This document shows positions 1 to 7,744 of a DNA stretch of 27,872 bases, piece by piece. A program made the position numbers and the translations under genes. Below the pieces are notes generated by a model that searched no databases, was not told the DNA's origin, and worked only from the letters and a program-made list of their open reading frames with translations. The stretch is from JAGGYK01 sp034716155 (GTDB taxonomy: Bacteria; Desulfobacterota; Desulfomonilia; UBA1062), in the NCBI GenBank assembly GCA_034716155.1, contig JAYEFR010000015.1, positions 1-27,872 of the forward strand. The letters run 5' to 3'. Every line of letters begins with the position of its first letter. Within the stretch, counting starts at the first letter, position 1.

Positions 1-2
1 CA

Positions 3-356
3 GATATGGCTGACTTTGGGGGCTTTTATTTTAAAGATATTTATATAGGCGCTATCTCAAAGGATACAAAGGAGAAATTTCTTAATCCGGATATGATCCC
101 CGCATTTAAATCACTTACAGACGAGCTCGATGCAATTAATACTTTAGATAGAAGATTATGCGAAGATGCCTTTAGAAGGGTATTAGAGTCCTGCAACATA
201 AAATTGAAGGCCCTTGCCCAACCTGTAAGGTTGGCGCTTACCGGCAGGCTCGTCTCGCCGGGGATATTTGAGATTATATCCACTTTAGGTAAGAAAAGGG
301 TTATATCAAGACTAAAAAATGCTATTATATATATGGAGGAGAGTTATGAAGATTAA
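3..356 (+). CDS. gltX: Glutamyl-tRNA synthetase, C-terminal fragment (5' end outside window)
   Basis: The reading frame is open from the left edge, so only the last 117 or so codons are present; codon phase begins at base 3. The encoded tail carries the anticodon-binding domain typical of bacterial GltX: the stretch LAQPVRLALTGRLVSPGIFE, followed by a GKKRVISRLKNAI helix, matches the conserved end of the family, where the enzyme recognises the tRNA-Glu anticodon stem. GltX charges tRNA-Glu (or tRNA-Glu and tRNA-Gln in organisms with an amidotransferase) in the cytoplasm. The catalytic HIGH and KMSKS motifs would lie upstream and cannot be seen. The gene ends inside the start of the next gene, overlapping it by 11 bases, which suggests translational coupling. 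The assignment rests on the C-terminal motif only but that motif is distinctive. Confidence 0.88.
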   Translation, partial: DMADFGGFYFKDIYIGAISKDTKEKFLNPDMIPAFKSLTDELDAINTLDRRLCEDAFRRVLESCNIKLKALAQPVRLALTGRLVSPGIFEIISTLGKKRVISRLKNAIIYMEESYED

Positions 357-867
357 AGAATTTGCCATCCTGGCACTATTTATAGCCTTAACAGCCGTAG
401 CCACCATAATTATCCGCATCCCCATACCGCAGACAAATGGATATATGAACCTTGGGGATACCATGGTGCTTTTATCTGGTACATTTTTTGGGCCTTTATT
501 TGCTTTCGTAGCAGGGGGAGTGGGTTCAGCCTTGGCCGACCTGATAGGAGGATACCCTCAGTGGGCCCCATGGACATTAATCATAAAGGGTATTGAGGCC
601 ATACTCGTAGTGGGCATGGTCGTACTTATGCGCCTTGAAAAGAAGCAGCCTTCCATATTGTTTGTGCTGTGTTACATCCTTGCTGCGGCATGGATGGTGA
701 CAGGCTATTTTATCGCAGAGTGGATAATGTATGACCAGAAGGCAGCGCTGGCCGAACTACCCATGAACATCCTTCAGGCGGGCGGGAGTGTTATTCTTGC
801 CAGTCTGTTGTTACCATTGTTTAATCGAATTATAGGAAATGTTGGAACTCAAGCAGATAGCAACTAA
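346..867 (+). CDS. ECF transporter S component (substrate-specific membrane subunit)
   Basis: This 173-residue protein is very hydrophobic, with about five to six predicted membrane segments. Its central part, GYMNLGDTMVLLSGTFFGPL followed by a glycine-rich helix and a GGYPQWAPWTLIIKGIEA motif, is characteristic of the ECF-type S components grouped with the riboflavin-like family (PF07155 type). S components bind a vitamin or metabolite and work with an energising module of a T membrane protein and two ATPases. None of those module genes is in the window, so it probably shares a module encoded elsewhere (group II arrangement, inference). The start chosen is ATG at 346, because a strong GGAGGAGAG ribosome binding site sits at 335-343; a longer frame begins at 319 without such support. 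It overlaps gltX by 11 bases. The substrate cannot be told from the sequence. Confidence 0.8.
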   Translation: MKIKEFAILALFIALTAVATIIIRIPIPQTNGYMNLGDTMVLLSGTFFGPLFAFVAGGVGSALADLIGGYPQWAPWTLIIKGIEAILVVGMVVLMRLEKKQPSILFVLCYILAAAWMVTGYFIAEWIMYDQKAALAELPMNILQAGGSVILASLLLPLFNRIIGNVGTQADSN

Positions 868-950
868 GAGGTTTACCCTTTTAAGCTATATCATCCGGGA
901 GCCCCAAAGCAGAGAGGCCATAATCGTTGATCCCTTTGCCCCCGTAATTC

Positions 951-964
951 CCCCTTTGAAGGGG
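951..964. repeat. Small perfect hairpin CCCCTT-TG-AAGGGG
   Basis: Six-base perfect arms separated by two bases, embedded in a C-rich then G-rich stretch. It lacks a following run of T on either strand, so it is not a standard intrinsic terminator. Similar CCCCCTTT...AAAGGGG strings occur as interspersed repeats in many bacterial genomes (general recollection), which would fit the repeat-rich context. Confidence 0.4.
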
Positions 965-975
965 AGACCCCTCTG

Positions 976-1009
976 GCCTCTGATCCCCGACCCCTGTTTT
1001 CATATAAAC
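976..1009 (-). repeat. Dispersed repeat family, copy 1 (partial, GGGG-type)
   Basis: Read on the minus strand this begins GTTTATATGAAAA and continues CAGGGGTCGGGGATCAGAGG. The first 13 bases are identical to the end of the copy at 19547 and to the end of the minus-strand copy at 26594. The G-rich unit is nearly the same as that at 19436-19461. The copy is shorter than the A-type copies and lacks their conserved ATATTGGAAGGTGATCATCC core. Confidence 0.6.
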
Positions 1010-1088
1010 TTACTCAGATATGTTCTTTACTTGCCACAGTTGATATCTCGTGCTAATTGAGGATGTGTGTCTATGAGGGTTTGCGGGG

Positions 1089-1640
1089 GTGGAGATGCAA
1101 ACATTAGGAGAATACTTTAAAGAGGAAAGAAAAAAAAAGGGCATTGCGCTAAAAGAGATTGAAGACAAAACAAAGATCTCGGCTCAGATCCTAAAGTTTA
1201 TTGAAGAAGATCAATTAGATATGCTCCCTCCCAGGGCCTTCCTGAGAGGTTTTTTGCAGGTTATTGCTAAAGAATTTGATATGGATGCTGTAGAGCTTAT
1301 TAAGCATATGGAACAAACCCTCGGACCTTATGATCAGCCAAAAAAAGAATCCTTTAGATATCGAAAGACATCACGTTGGAAGACCCCTGTCTTTATATTC
1401 ATTATAATATTATTGTTTATCTTGCTGATGGTATTTTTGAGTTTATGCAGATCGAGTGAAGCCAGCTCGCTTTCTAATTTGACAGATTGCCTTGCTACAG
1501 AGAAGATCTTTGTGCAGACTTGCAATCTTAAGACGAAAGATGGAACGATAGCATATCAAGATCATTTAACAAAAATAAAATATTTTAAGGAAGATAACAA
1601 GATCATGTGCAGCAATAAAGGCTTGTTTTTAGAGGTATAA
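1089..1640 (+). CDS. RodZ-like helix-turn-helix, single-pass membrane protein
   Basis: The 183-residue product has an N-terminal HTH_25/Xre-type domain at about residues 5-75. It includes the RodZ-type signature LPPRAFLRGFLQ near 47-58 and a following KEFDMD turn. A basic stretch then leads into one membrane helix at about 100-120, and a short C-terminal tail of about 60 residues is predicted outside the membrane. RodZ proteins couple MreB filaments to the cell-wall elongation machinery; true RodZ usually carries a longer C-terminal DUF4115 domain that I do not see here. The tail contains several cysteines (about 134, 145 and 175). The start is GTG at 1089, with GAGGG nine bases upstream; ATG at 1095 is the alternative. 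The stop is one base before mgtE, so they are surely cotranscribed. Its exact role is uncertain: a short RodZ variant or a membrane-bound regulator. Confidence 0.7.
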   Translation: MEMQTLGEYFKEERKKKGIALKEIEDKTKISAQILKFIEEDQLDMLPPRAFLRGFLQVIAKEFDMDAVELIKHMEQTLGPYDQPKKESFRYRKTSRWKTPVFIFIIILLFILLMVFLSLCRSSEASSLSNLTDCLATEKIFVQTCNLKTKDGTIAYQDHLTKIKYFKEDNKIMCSNKGLFLEV

Positions 1641-1641
1641 T

Positions 1642-2982
1642 ATGGCGGCTAAGGCATCCGATATAAAACTTCTCAAGGAATATATAAGCAAAGGCCGTGA
1701 GTTTTATATCATAGAGATGCTTCACACCCTCAAGCCGGTAGAAATAGCAGAGCTTATTGAAGCCCTGGATGAGGAATCAAGAGGGAAATTATTTCTGCTT
1801 TTAGATGTGGACACAGCCTCAGATGTTATCTCAGAGCTGTCGGATGATTCCAGGGATGATGTGCTCGATGATATTTCCGATACAGAACTGGCAAGAATTG
1901 TTGAAGATATGGACTCTGATGATGCGGTGGATCTGGTCGGGGATCTTCATGGTGAACGGGCCCAGCGAGTACTTGCCGCTATGGATCCAAGAGATTCTTC
2001 TGAGATAAGAGATCTGTTAATCTATCCGGAGGATACAGCAGGCGGCATCATGCAGAAAGAGATGATTTCTGTTGCTGAAGAAGCCACCATAAATGAGATA
2101 CTTGACCAGATAAGACAACAAGCACCAGATGTTGATGATATACACAATATATTTGTTGTTGATCATCCTGGGCGATTAAAAGGCAGTGTGCCTTTAGTAC
2201 ACCTTATCTTAGCAAAGCCGGATGCGCGTATATCTCAGATAATGGAGACGGATCCCATATCAGTGCCGGTGAATATGGATCAGGAGGAGGTTGCACGTCT
2301 ATTCAAGAAGTATGATAGTATAGCGCTGCCCGTAGTGGATAAAGGAAACCATCTTTTGGGCCGTATCACAGTAGACGACATAGTAGACATTATAGATGAA
2401 GAGGCCACAGAGGATATGTTCATGCTGGCAGGCGCTGATGAAGATCTTCTAAGTTCATCCATTTTAAAGAATGCATCCACGAGGGTCCCGTGGCTTTTTA
2501 TATGTTGGTTAGGTGGGGTATTGAACTCATTTTTGATTAAAGGTTTTGAGTCTCATCTCAGTCAAATTATAGGACTTGCCGCATTTATGCCTATAATCCT
2601 TGGTATGGGGGGCAACGTTGGTTCTCAGTCTGTGGCCTTGATTGTGCGCGGTATAGCTACGGGAAGGGTTTCCACCACGGACTTTTTGAAGATAGTGGTA
2701 AAGCAACTAGGTGTGGGGGCTATATTGGGATGTATGTATGGAGTTATGCTAGGGGTTACAACATTTTTCATCTATCCAGGGAGTCCCAGGATGTCTTTTG
2801 TAGTAGGGCTGTCTATATTTAATTCCATGACAATAGCCGCCTTTATTGGCACAATCTTGCCTATAATGTTCTTCAGGTTAGGGAAAGACCCTGCAGTGGC
2901 ATCAGGGCCTTTTATGTCTACAGCTATGGACCTGGTTGGTGTGGTTGCGTATTTTGGTATCGCAGTGCTACTGATATTTTAA
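1642..2982 (+). CDS. mgtE: Magnesium transporter MgtE
   Basis: A full-length 446-residue MgtE channel protein. Residues 1-135 form the acidic MgtE N-terminal superhelical domain, rich in Asp as expected for a cytoplasmic Mg2+ sensor. Two CBS domains follow at about 137-195 and 200-255, then a plug-helix region (about 255-280) and five membrane segments from about 283 to 446. The pore motif GMGGNVGSQS lies at 321-330, and the conserved pore aspartate is at 430 in the MSTAMDLVG context. Known family behaviour: high internal Mg2+ closes the channel through the acidic and CBS domains. The start ATG at 1642 has AGAGG at 1631-1635, inside the end of the preceding gene. It is followed after 5 bases by recO, so it sits within a packed operon of unrelated housekeeping functions. 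Confidence 0.95.
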   Translation: MAAKASDIKLLKEYISKGREFYIIEMLHTLKPVEIAELIEALDEESRGKLFLLLDVDTASDVISELSDDSRDDVLDDISDTELARIVEDMDSDDAVDLVGDLHGERAQRVLAAMDPRDSSEIRDLLIYPEDTAGGIMQKEMISVAEEATINEILDQIRQQAPDVDDIHNIFVVDHPGRLKGSVPLVHLILAKPDARISQIMETDPISVPVNMDQEEVARLFKKYDSIALPVVDKGNHLLGRITVDDIVDIIDEEATEDMFMLAGADEDLLSSSILKNASTRVPWLFICWLGGVLNSFLIKGFESHLSQIIGLAAFMPIILGMGGNVGSQSVALIVRGIATGRVSTTDFLKIVVKQLGVGAILGCMYGVMLGVTTFFIYPGSPRMSFVVGLSIFNSMTIAAFIGTILPIMFFRLGKDPAVASGPFMSTAMDLVGVVAYFGIAVLLIF

Positions 2983-2987
2983 GGTAA

Positions 2988-3698
2988 ATGCCTAAGCTCA
3001 CTTCAGACGCCATAATATTGAATACAAGAGCTTACCTGGAATCCGATAAGATTGTATGCGCCCTTACTAAAGGGAGAGGTATAATCAATGCCATTGCCAA
3101 AGGGGCGAAGAAGAGCAGAAAGAGATTTCCTGGGACGCTTGAACCGCTCAGCGAGGTGACGCTGGTATATTCCTCTCGGGAAGGGATGGATCTATTCAGG
3201 CTAGAGAGTGCAAGCCTTAAATCTGCAAACCTTGGCATCAGAGAGGACTTGAATCTGCTTGCGCATGCATTTATACTCACTGAAGTGATAGGTGCCCTCC
3301 TGGGCCCACATGATCCAAGCCCTGAAGTCTATAAATATCTAAGGTATGCACTTTCTTGTATGGATATCCATAAACAATGGTTTTCCGTCTGGAGCATATC
3401 CATGATAAATCTCTTTAAGGCCCTGGGGTATGGTATAGATATGGATACGTGGCATAAGATAGATTCGGTCTTAAGGACGGGCAAGAATATAAGGGTGCCT
3501 CTTTCACCGGAGGCCCTGGCGTTCATAAAAAAAGGTGTGGAGGCCAAACATCCTGTCTTGACAAGGATGGTTGTAAGTCCACGGGCCAGAGAAGAGATAG
3601 AGAAATTATTACTCATGCTTTCCAATATGATCTGTGATAAGCCATTAAAGTCTGTGGGTTTTCTGGCAAAGCTGCTTGACGTGAATTTAGAGCAATGA
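2988..3698 (+). CDS. recO: DNA repair protein RecO
   Basis: The 236-residue protein begins with the RecO OB-fold: an early SDAIILNTRAYLESDKIV strand pattern and a KGAKKSRKRFPGTLEPLSEV basic loop at about 38-57, both typical of the family. An all-helical domain follows. RecO acts with RecR to load RecA onto single-stranded DNA coated by SSB during RecF-pathway recombination. The four-cysteine zinc finger found in many RecO proteins is absent here; the region after LGYGIDMDTW has no CxxC pairs. Several lineages are known to lack it. Length is normal for the family. The start at 2988 has only a weak AAGG signal overlapping the mgtE stop, so translation probably depends on coupling. The stop is 16 bases before glyQ. 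Confidence 0.88.
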   Translation: MPKLTSDAIILNTRAYLESDKIVCALTKGRGIINAIAKGAKKSRKRFPGTLEPLSEVTLVYSSREGMDLFRLESASLKSANLGIREDLNLLAHAFILTEVIGALLGPHDPSPEVYKYLRYALSCMDIHKQWFSVWSISMINLFKALGYGIDMDTWHKIDSVLRTGKNIRVPLSPEALAFIKKGVEAKHPVLTRMVVSPRAREEIEKLLLMLSNMICDKPLKSVGFLAKLLDVNLEQ

Positions 3699-3714
3699 TA
3701 GAGGCAAGGGCAAT

Positions 3715-4590
3715 ATGGATTTTCAAGATTTGATTATGAAGCTACAGCAATTTTGGGCCGAATATGGTTGTCTGATTGTTCAGCCGTATGATTTAGAGAT
3801 CGGAGCTGGTACGTTTAATCCGGCTACCTTTTTCAGGGCATTAGGGCCGAAGCCATGGAATGTTGCATATGTGGAGCCCTCCAGAAGACCTACGGATGGG
3901 CGCTATGGACAGAATCCAAACCGCTTACAGCACTATTATCAGTTTCAGGTCGTACTTAAACCATCACCTATAGATGTACAGGACGTATATTTGAAGAGCC
4001 TCTTCATCCTGGGCATAGATCCATTGGAGCATGATATAAGGTTTGTGGAAGATGACTGGGAATCCCCTACACTTGGAGCGTGGGGCCTTGGCTGGGAAGT
4101 ATGGTTGGATGGTATGGAAATTACACAATTCACCTATTTTCAGCAGATAGGTGGATTTGACCTGGATCCTGTATGTACGGAGATTACCTATGGGCTGGAA
4201 AGAATAGCCCTGTTTCTTCAGGGAGTCGACTCTGTATTCGATATAAGGTGGTCTCCTGATGTCTCATATAGAGATGTTCATCTCAGGGGCGAGGTTGAAT
4301 GGTCAAAGTATAACTTTGAACTGGCTGATACCTCTATGTTGACGGCACTTTTTGAGATGTACGAAAAAGAAGGCCTTTCCATAGGGGAACAAGGGTTATG
4401 CCTGCCGGTATATGATATGTGTCTGAAGTGCTCTCATATATTTAATCTCCTGGATGCAAGGGGGGCTATAAGCACAACTGAGCGCACTGCATATATAGCC
4501 AGGGTGAGAAACCTGGCAAAGAGCGCTGCTGCACTTTATCTTGGTACAGATAAGAAAGATGCCGAGACCGGCACAGGGGGAGAGTCATGA
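3715..4590 (+). CDS. glyQ: Glycyl-tRNA synthetase alpha subunit
   Basis: A complete 291-residue GlyQ, close to the usual length of about 290-305. It opens with DFQDLIMKLQQFWAEYGC and contains the class II catalytic-core segments ALGPKPWNVAYVEPSRRPTD, GRYGQNPNRLQHYYQFQV and WLDGMEITQFTYFQQIGG, all highly conserved in the alpha subunit. GlyQ forms an alpha2-beta2 enzyme with GlyS and performs glycine activation. The ribosome binding site GAGGCAAGG lies at 3700-3709, before ATG at 3715. The gene overlaps glyS by four bases (ATGA), the classic arrangement for equal production of two subunits. Confidence 0.97.
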   Translation: MDFQDLIMKLQQFWAEYGCLIVQPYDLEIGAGTFNPATFFRALGPKPWNVAYVEPSRRPTDGRYGQNPNRLQHYYQFQVVLKPSPIDVQDVYLKSLFILGIDPLEHDIRFVEDDWESPTLGAWGLGWEVWLDGMEITQFTYFQQIGGFDLDPVCTEITYGLERIALFLQGVDSVFDIRWSPDVSYRDVHLRGEVEWSKYNFELADTSMLTALFEMYEKEGLSIGEQGLCLPVYDMCLKCSHIFNLLDARGAISTTERTAYIARVRNLAKSAAALYLGTDKKDAETGTGGES

Positions 4591-6662
4591 CGAGATCTTT
4601 ATTGGTAGAGATCGGGACTGAAGAGATCCCCTCCGGATTCATACCGACGGCCCTTAGCTTTATGCAGGGATGGATGGACTTAAAGTTAGGTGAGCTTTTA
4701 CTGGATCATACGATGCCTGAGACATTTGGCACCCCAAGAAGACTTGCAATCAAGATAGACGCCATTCCGGAAAAATTACCGGACATTAAAGAGACTAAGA
4801 CAGGCCCTCCTAAAATGATAGCCTTTGATGAACAAGGCAGTCCCACTCAGGCGGCCTTTGGATTTGCAAAGACTGTTGGTGTAGATATCAAGGACATTAC
4901 ATTTAAGGATACACCGAAAGGGCCTTATCTGTGTGTAACCAGGACTATCCCCGGAAGGCCGGCCGGAGAAGTCTTTCCCTCTATTATAGAAGAGATGATA
5001 AAAGAGATACCTTTTCAGAAGACCATGCGGTGGCCTAATCCCGGGGTCAGGTTTGCGAGGCCTGTACACTGGATTGTGGCTTTGTTTGGGGATACAGTGC
5101 TGGATGTTGCCTTCGGAGATATATCAGCCGGGAACAAGACGAAAGGGAATCGTTTTATGGCGCCAGGGTTTGTTGAGATGCCGGGGCCTGAGGTATATGA
5201 AAAAGTCCTCAAGGAAGCCTATGTAATCCCTGATATAGAAGCGCGGAAGGCTATGATATGGGAAGATGCTTCAAGGTTTGCAAGTCAGATAGAGGGGCAA
5301 GTAAGAGACAAAGATCTATTAGATGAAGTGGTAAATCTCCTGGAGTATCCTTATGTAATAATGGGTAAATTTGGTAATGGTTTTTTAGAGTTACCTACAG
5401 AGGTGCTCGTGACGGTGATGAGACACCATCAAAGATGTTTTCCTGTATACCACATCAAAGATAAGACAAACTTAAAACCATATTTTATCGGGGTAAGCAA
5501 TATAATACCACGGGATACGGATTTGGTCCGTAAAGGGAATGAAAGGGTTCTCAAGGCAAGACTGGAGGATGCCGAATACTTTTTCAAAGAAGACTTAAAG
5601 GTTCCATTGGAAGAATATGCGAAAAGGCTGGAACATGTGGTTTTCCATAAAGGCCTCGGCACCTCTTATGAAAAGGTTTTGAGATTTACACATATTGCCC
5701 TTTATCTTGCAGAATATCTTGCCCCGGACAAAACAGACAAGGTAAAACAAGCAGCAATGTTTTGCAAGGGGGATCTGAACAGTCTTATGGTTTATGAATT
5801 TCCTGAATTGCAGGGCGTGATGGGCAGAGAGTACGCCTTAAGGCAAGGGTATGATCCTGAAGTGGCCTTAGCTATCCATGAACATTATTTACCTGCCTTT
5901 GCTACGGATGGAATCCCTTCAGATATTATAGGCGCCCTTGTAGGTCTTGCAGATAGAATTGATACTATATGCGGTTGTTTTGGTATAGGAGAAATCCCAA
6001 CAGGCACATCAGATCCGTATGGGCTGCGCAGGCAGGCCATGGGCATCCTTAATATCTTGTTGGATAAGGCATATAGAATTTCTATAACTGAGCTTATAGA
6101 CCTTAGCCTGTCTTTACTCTCTGATAAGATTAAAAGACCAGGGAATAAGGTAAGGCAAGATATCCTGGAATTTTTCAAGACAAGGATTATCACTATCCTT
6201 CAATCAAAAGATATTGGGGGAGATATTATAGAAGCCTGCCTTTCTTCCGGGTTTGACGATCCTGTAGATGCATATATGAGGGCAAAGGCAATTACTTCTG
6301 CGATAAAAGAGTCATGGTTTGAGTCTATATGTATTGCAAGTAAAAGGGTGGAGAATATCCTTAAGAGTACGGAAGCATCAGGGGATGTCTCGCCGGATCT
6401 TCTGGTCCAGGACGAGGAAAAGACACTTCACAATAAATTTCAGGAGATAGAAAGGCCTTTTATAAGCTATGCCGGAAAGGGTGAGTATACATCTGCGCTT
6501 AGACTATTAGCTAACCTTAAAGGCCCTATAGATGCATTTTTTGATGGGGTATTGGTTATGACAGATGATATCCCAACAAGAAATAATCGTATAATCCTCT
6601 TAAAAAGGCTTGTCGGGATGTTTAACACGATAGCAAAATTTTCCTGTATAAATACACGGTAA
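4587..6662 (+). CDS. glyS: Glycyl-tRNA synthetase beta subunit
   Basis: A 691-residue GlyS, matching the usual length of about 690. It starts with LLVEIGTEEIPSGFIPTAL, the family hallmark, and carries GTPRRLAIKI near 48-57, MRHHQRCFPVY near 281-291 and a Y/E-rich central region. The DRIDTICGCFGIGEIPTGTSDPYGLRRQA region near 459-487 is the conserved HD-like domain. The C-terminal DALR-type anticodon-binding domain occupies roughly the last 120 residues. The beta subunit recognises tRNA-Gly. Its ATG lies in the ATGA overlap with glyQ, and its TAA overlaps the next start (TAATG), so three consecutive genes are translationally linked. Confidence 0.97.
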   Translation: MTRSLLVEIGTEEIPSGFIPTALSFMQGWMDLKLGELLLDHTMPETFGTPRRLAIKIDAIPEKLPDIKETKTGPPKMIAFDEQGSPTQAAFGFAKTVGVDIKDITFKDTPKGPYLCVTRTIPGRPAGEVFPSIIEEMIKEIPFQKTMRWPNPGVRFARPVHWIVALFGDTVLDVAFGDISAGNKTKGNRFMAPGFVEMPGPEVYEKVLKEAYVIPDIEARKAMIWEDASRFASQIEGQVRDKDLLDEVVNLLEYPYVIMGKFGNGFLELPTEVLVTVMRHHQRCFPVYHIKDKTNLKPYFIGVSNIIPRDTDLVRKGNERVLKARLEDAEYFFKEDLKVPLEEYAKRLEHVVFHKGLGTSYEKVLRFTHIALYLAEYLAPDKTDKVKQAAMFCKGDLNSLMVYEFPELQGVMGREYALRQGYDPEVALAIHEHYLPAFATDGIPSDIIGALVGLADRIDTICGCFGIGEIPTGTSDPYGLRRQAMGILNILLDKAYRISITELIDLSLSLLSDKIKRPGNKVRQDILEFFKTRIITILQSKDIGGDIIEACLSSGFDDPVDAYMRAKAITSAIKESWFESICIASKRVENILKSTEASGDVSPDLLVQDEEKTLHNKFQEIERPFISYAGKGEYTSALRLLANLKGPIDAFFDGVLVMTDDIPTRNNRIILLKRLVGMFNTIAKFSCINTR

Positions 6663-7744
6663 TGAAGTCTACCCATCCTTCAGAAGGGATAAGAAAGAAG
6701 AAAGAAACCCTTACCAAATGGGATATGCGTGATGCCTTTTCCATAGACGTAGACAGGATACTCCATTCTCAGGCCTATACCTCTTATATTGATAAGACTC
6801 AGGTATTTTATCTGGTAGGGCACCCCGGGGTTGCATATAGGGTAATACATGTGCAACTTTTATCCAGGATTGCCCGTACAATAGGCCGTAGATTAGGACT
6901 CAATGACGATCTTATAGAGGCCATTGCCATAGGGCATGATATTGGACATCCACCGTTTGGACATGATGGAGAAAGCTACCTTGACCGTTTGTGTCAGGCC
7001 TCTGGTATAGGTAGGTTCAGGCACAATATTCAAGGGGTAAGGGCTGTAGATGTGATCGAAAAGAGGGGTAAAGGCCTGAACCTCACACTTCAGGTCTTAG
7101 ATGGGATACTCTGCCACAATGGAGAGATGACAGAGCAATCGCTCTGCCCTGATAAGGGGGTAGGCTTTGCATCACTGAATAAAAAGATCGAGATTGCCAG
7201 AGATGGGGGCAATCCTGTCCCCATGACCATGGAAGGGTGTTTAGTCAGGATGGCAGATACCATAAGCTATATTGGGAGAGACATAGAAGATGCCATCTCA
7301 CTTGGTATAATATCTAGAGAATCCATACCACGTGATGTAAGATCCACTTTAGGGGATACCAATGGCAAGATAGTATATACCCTGGTTGAGGACCTGGTCT
7401 CAAATTCAGGAAAGGATACGATTCGCTATTCTTTAGAGGTGTTTACTGCCTTAAAGAAGCTAAAGGCCTTTAACTATGAAACGATATATCTGAACAAAAA
7501 GGTAAAATCGGAATCAGAAAAAATCATGATCATTTATGAGCTGGTATTCAAACGGCTGGTAGACGATATTGAGACTCAAAAGAGAGACTCGTATGTGTAT
7601 ACAGACTTTTTAAACCGTATGGATGATGCTTATACAAAGGCTCATAGCGCAGGAGAGATTGTAAGAGATTATATAGTCAGTCTCACTGATTCAAGATTTC
7701 TAAACCTATTCTATCGTATGTTTATTCCCAAGACGCTTGAATAA
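6662..7744 (+). CDS. dGTPase-like HD-domain nucleotide triphosphohydrolase
   Basis: This 360-residue protein belongs to the deoxyguanosine triphosphate triphosphohydrolase (Dgt-like) branch of the HD superfamily. An expected metal site can be traced: His63 in AYRVIHVQLLSRIAR, His92-Asp93 in GHDIGHPPFGHDGE, and Asp199 in VRMADTISYIGRDIEDA. The N-terminal DVDRILHSQAY and DKTQVF motifs and FRHNIQ at about 119-124 are also family traits. Enzymes of this family split dNTPs into deoxynucleoside and triphosphate and help set dNTP pools. The start ATG shares one base with the glyS stop, so it is the last member of the plus-strand run. It runs convergently into moeA, with 23 overlapping bases. Exact nucleotide preference is unknown; I avoid the symbol dgt because several dGTPase-like subfamilies exist. 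Confidence 0.88.
   Translation: MKSTHPSEGIRKKKETLTKWDMRDAFSIDVDRILHSQAYTSYIDKTQVFYLVGHPGVAYRVIHVQLLSRIARTIGRRLGLNDDLIEAIAIGHDIGHPPFGHDGESYLDRLCQASGIGRFRHNIQGVRAVDVIEKRGKGLNLTLQVLDGILCHNGEMTEQSLCPDKGVGFASLNKKIEIARDGGNPVPMTMEGCLVRMADTISYIGRDIEDAISLGIISRESIPRDVRSTLGDTNGKIVYTLVEDLVSNSGKDTIRYSLEVFTALKKLKAFNYETIYLNKKVKSESEKIMIIYELVFKRLVDDIETQKRDSYVYTDFLNRMDDAYTKAHSAGEIVRDYIVSLTDSRFLNLFYRMFIPKTLE

Larger units (their letters stand above)
868..1088. other. Intergenic region with repeat fragments
   Basis: No convincing gene lies in these 221 bases. A 73-codon open frame at 839-1060 overlaps the previous gene, has low-complexity proline-rich sequence and no ribosome binding site, so I treat it as non-coding. 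The region holds a C/G-rich mini-hairpin at 951-964 (CCCCTT, TG, AAGGGG) and one member of a dispersed repeat family at 976-1009. The start of the next gene is preceded by GAGGG at 1075-1079. Confidence 0.6.

Noticed and set aside
839..1060. 73-codon open frame between the ECF gene and the RodZ-like gene
   Set aside because: It overlaps the preceding gene, has no ribosome binding site, and its proline-rich translation comes from the hairpin and repeat sequence.
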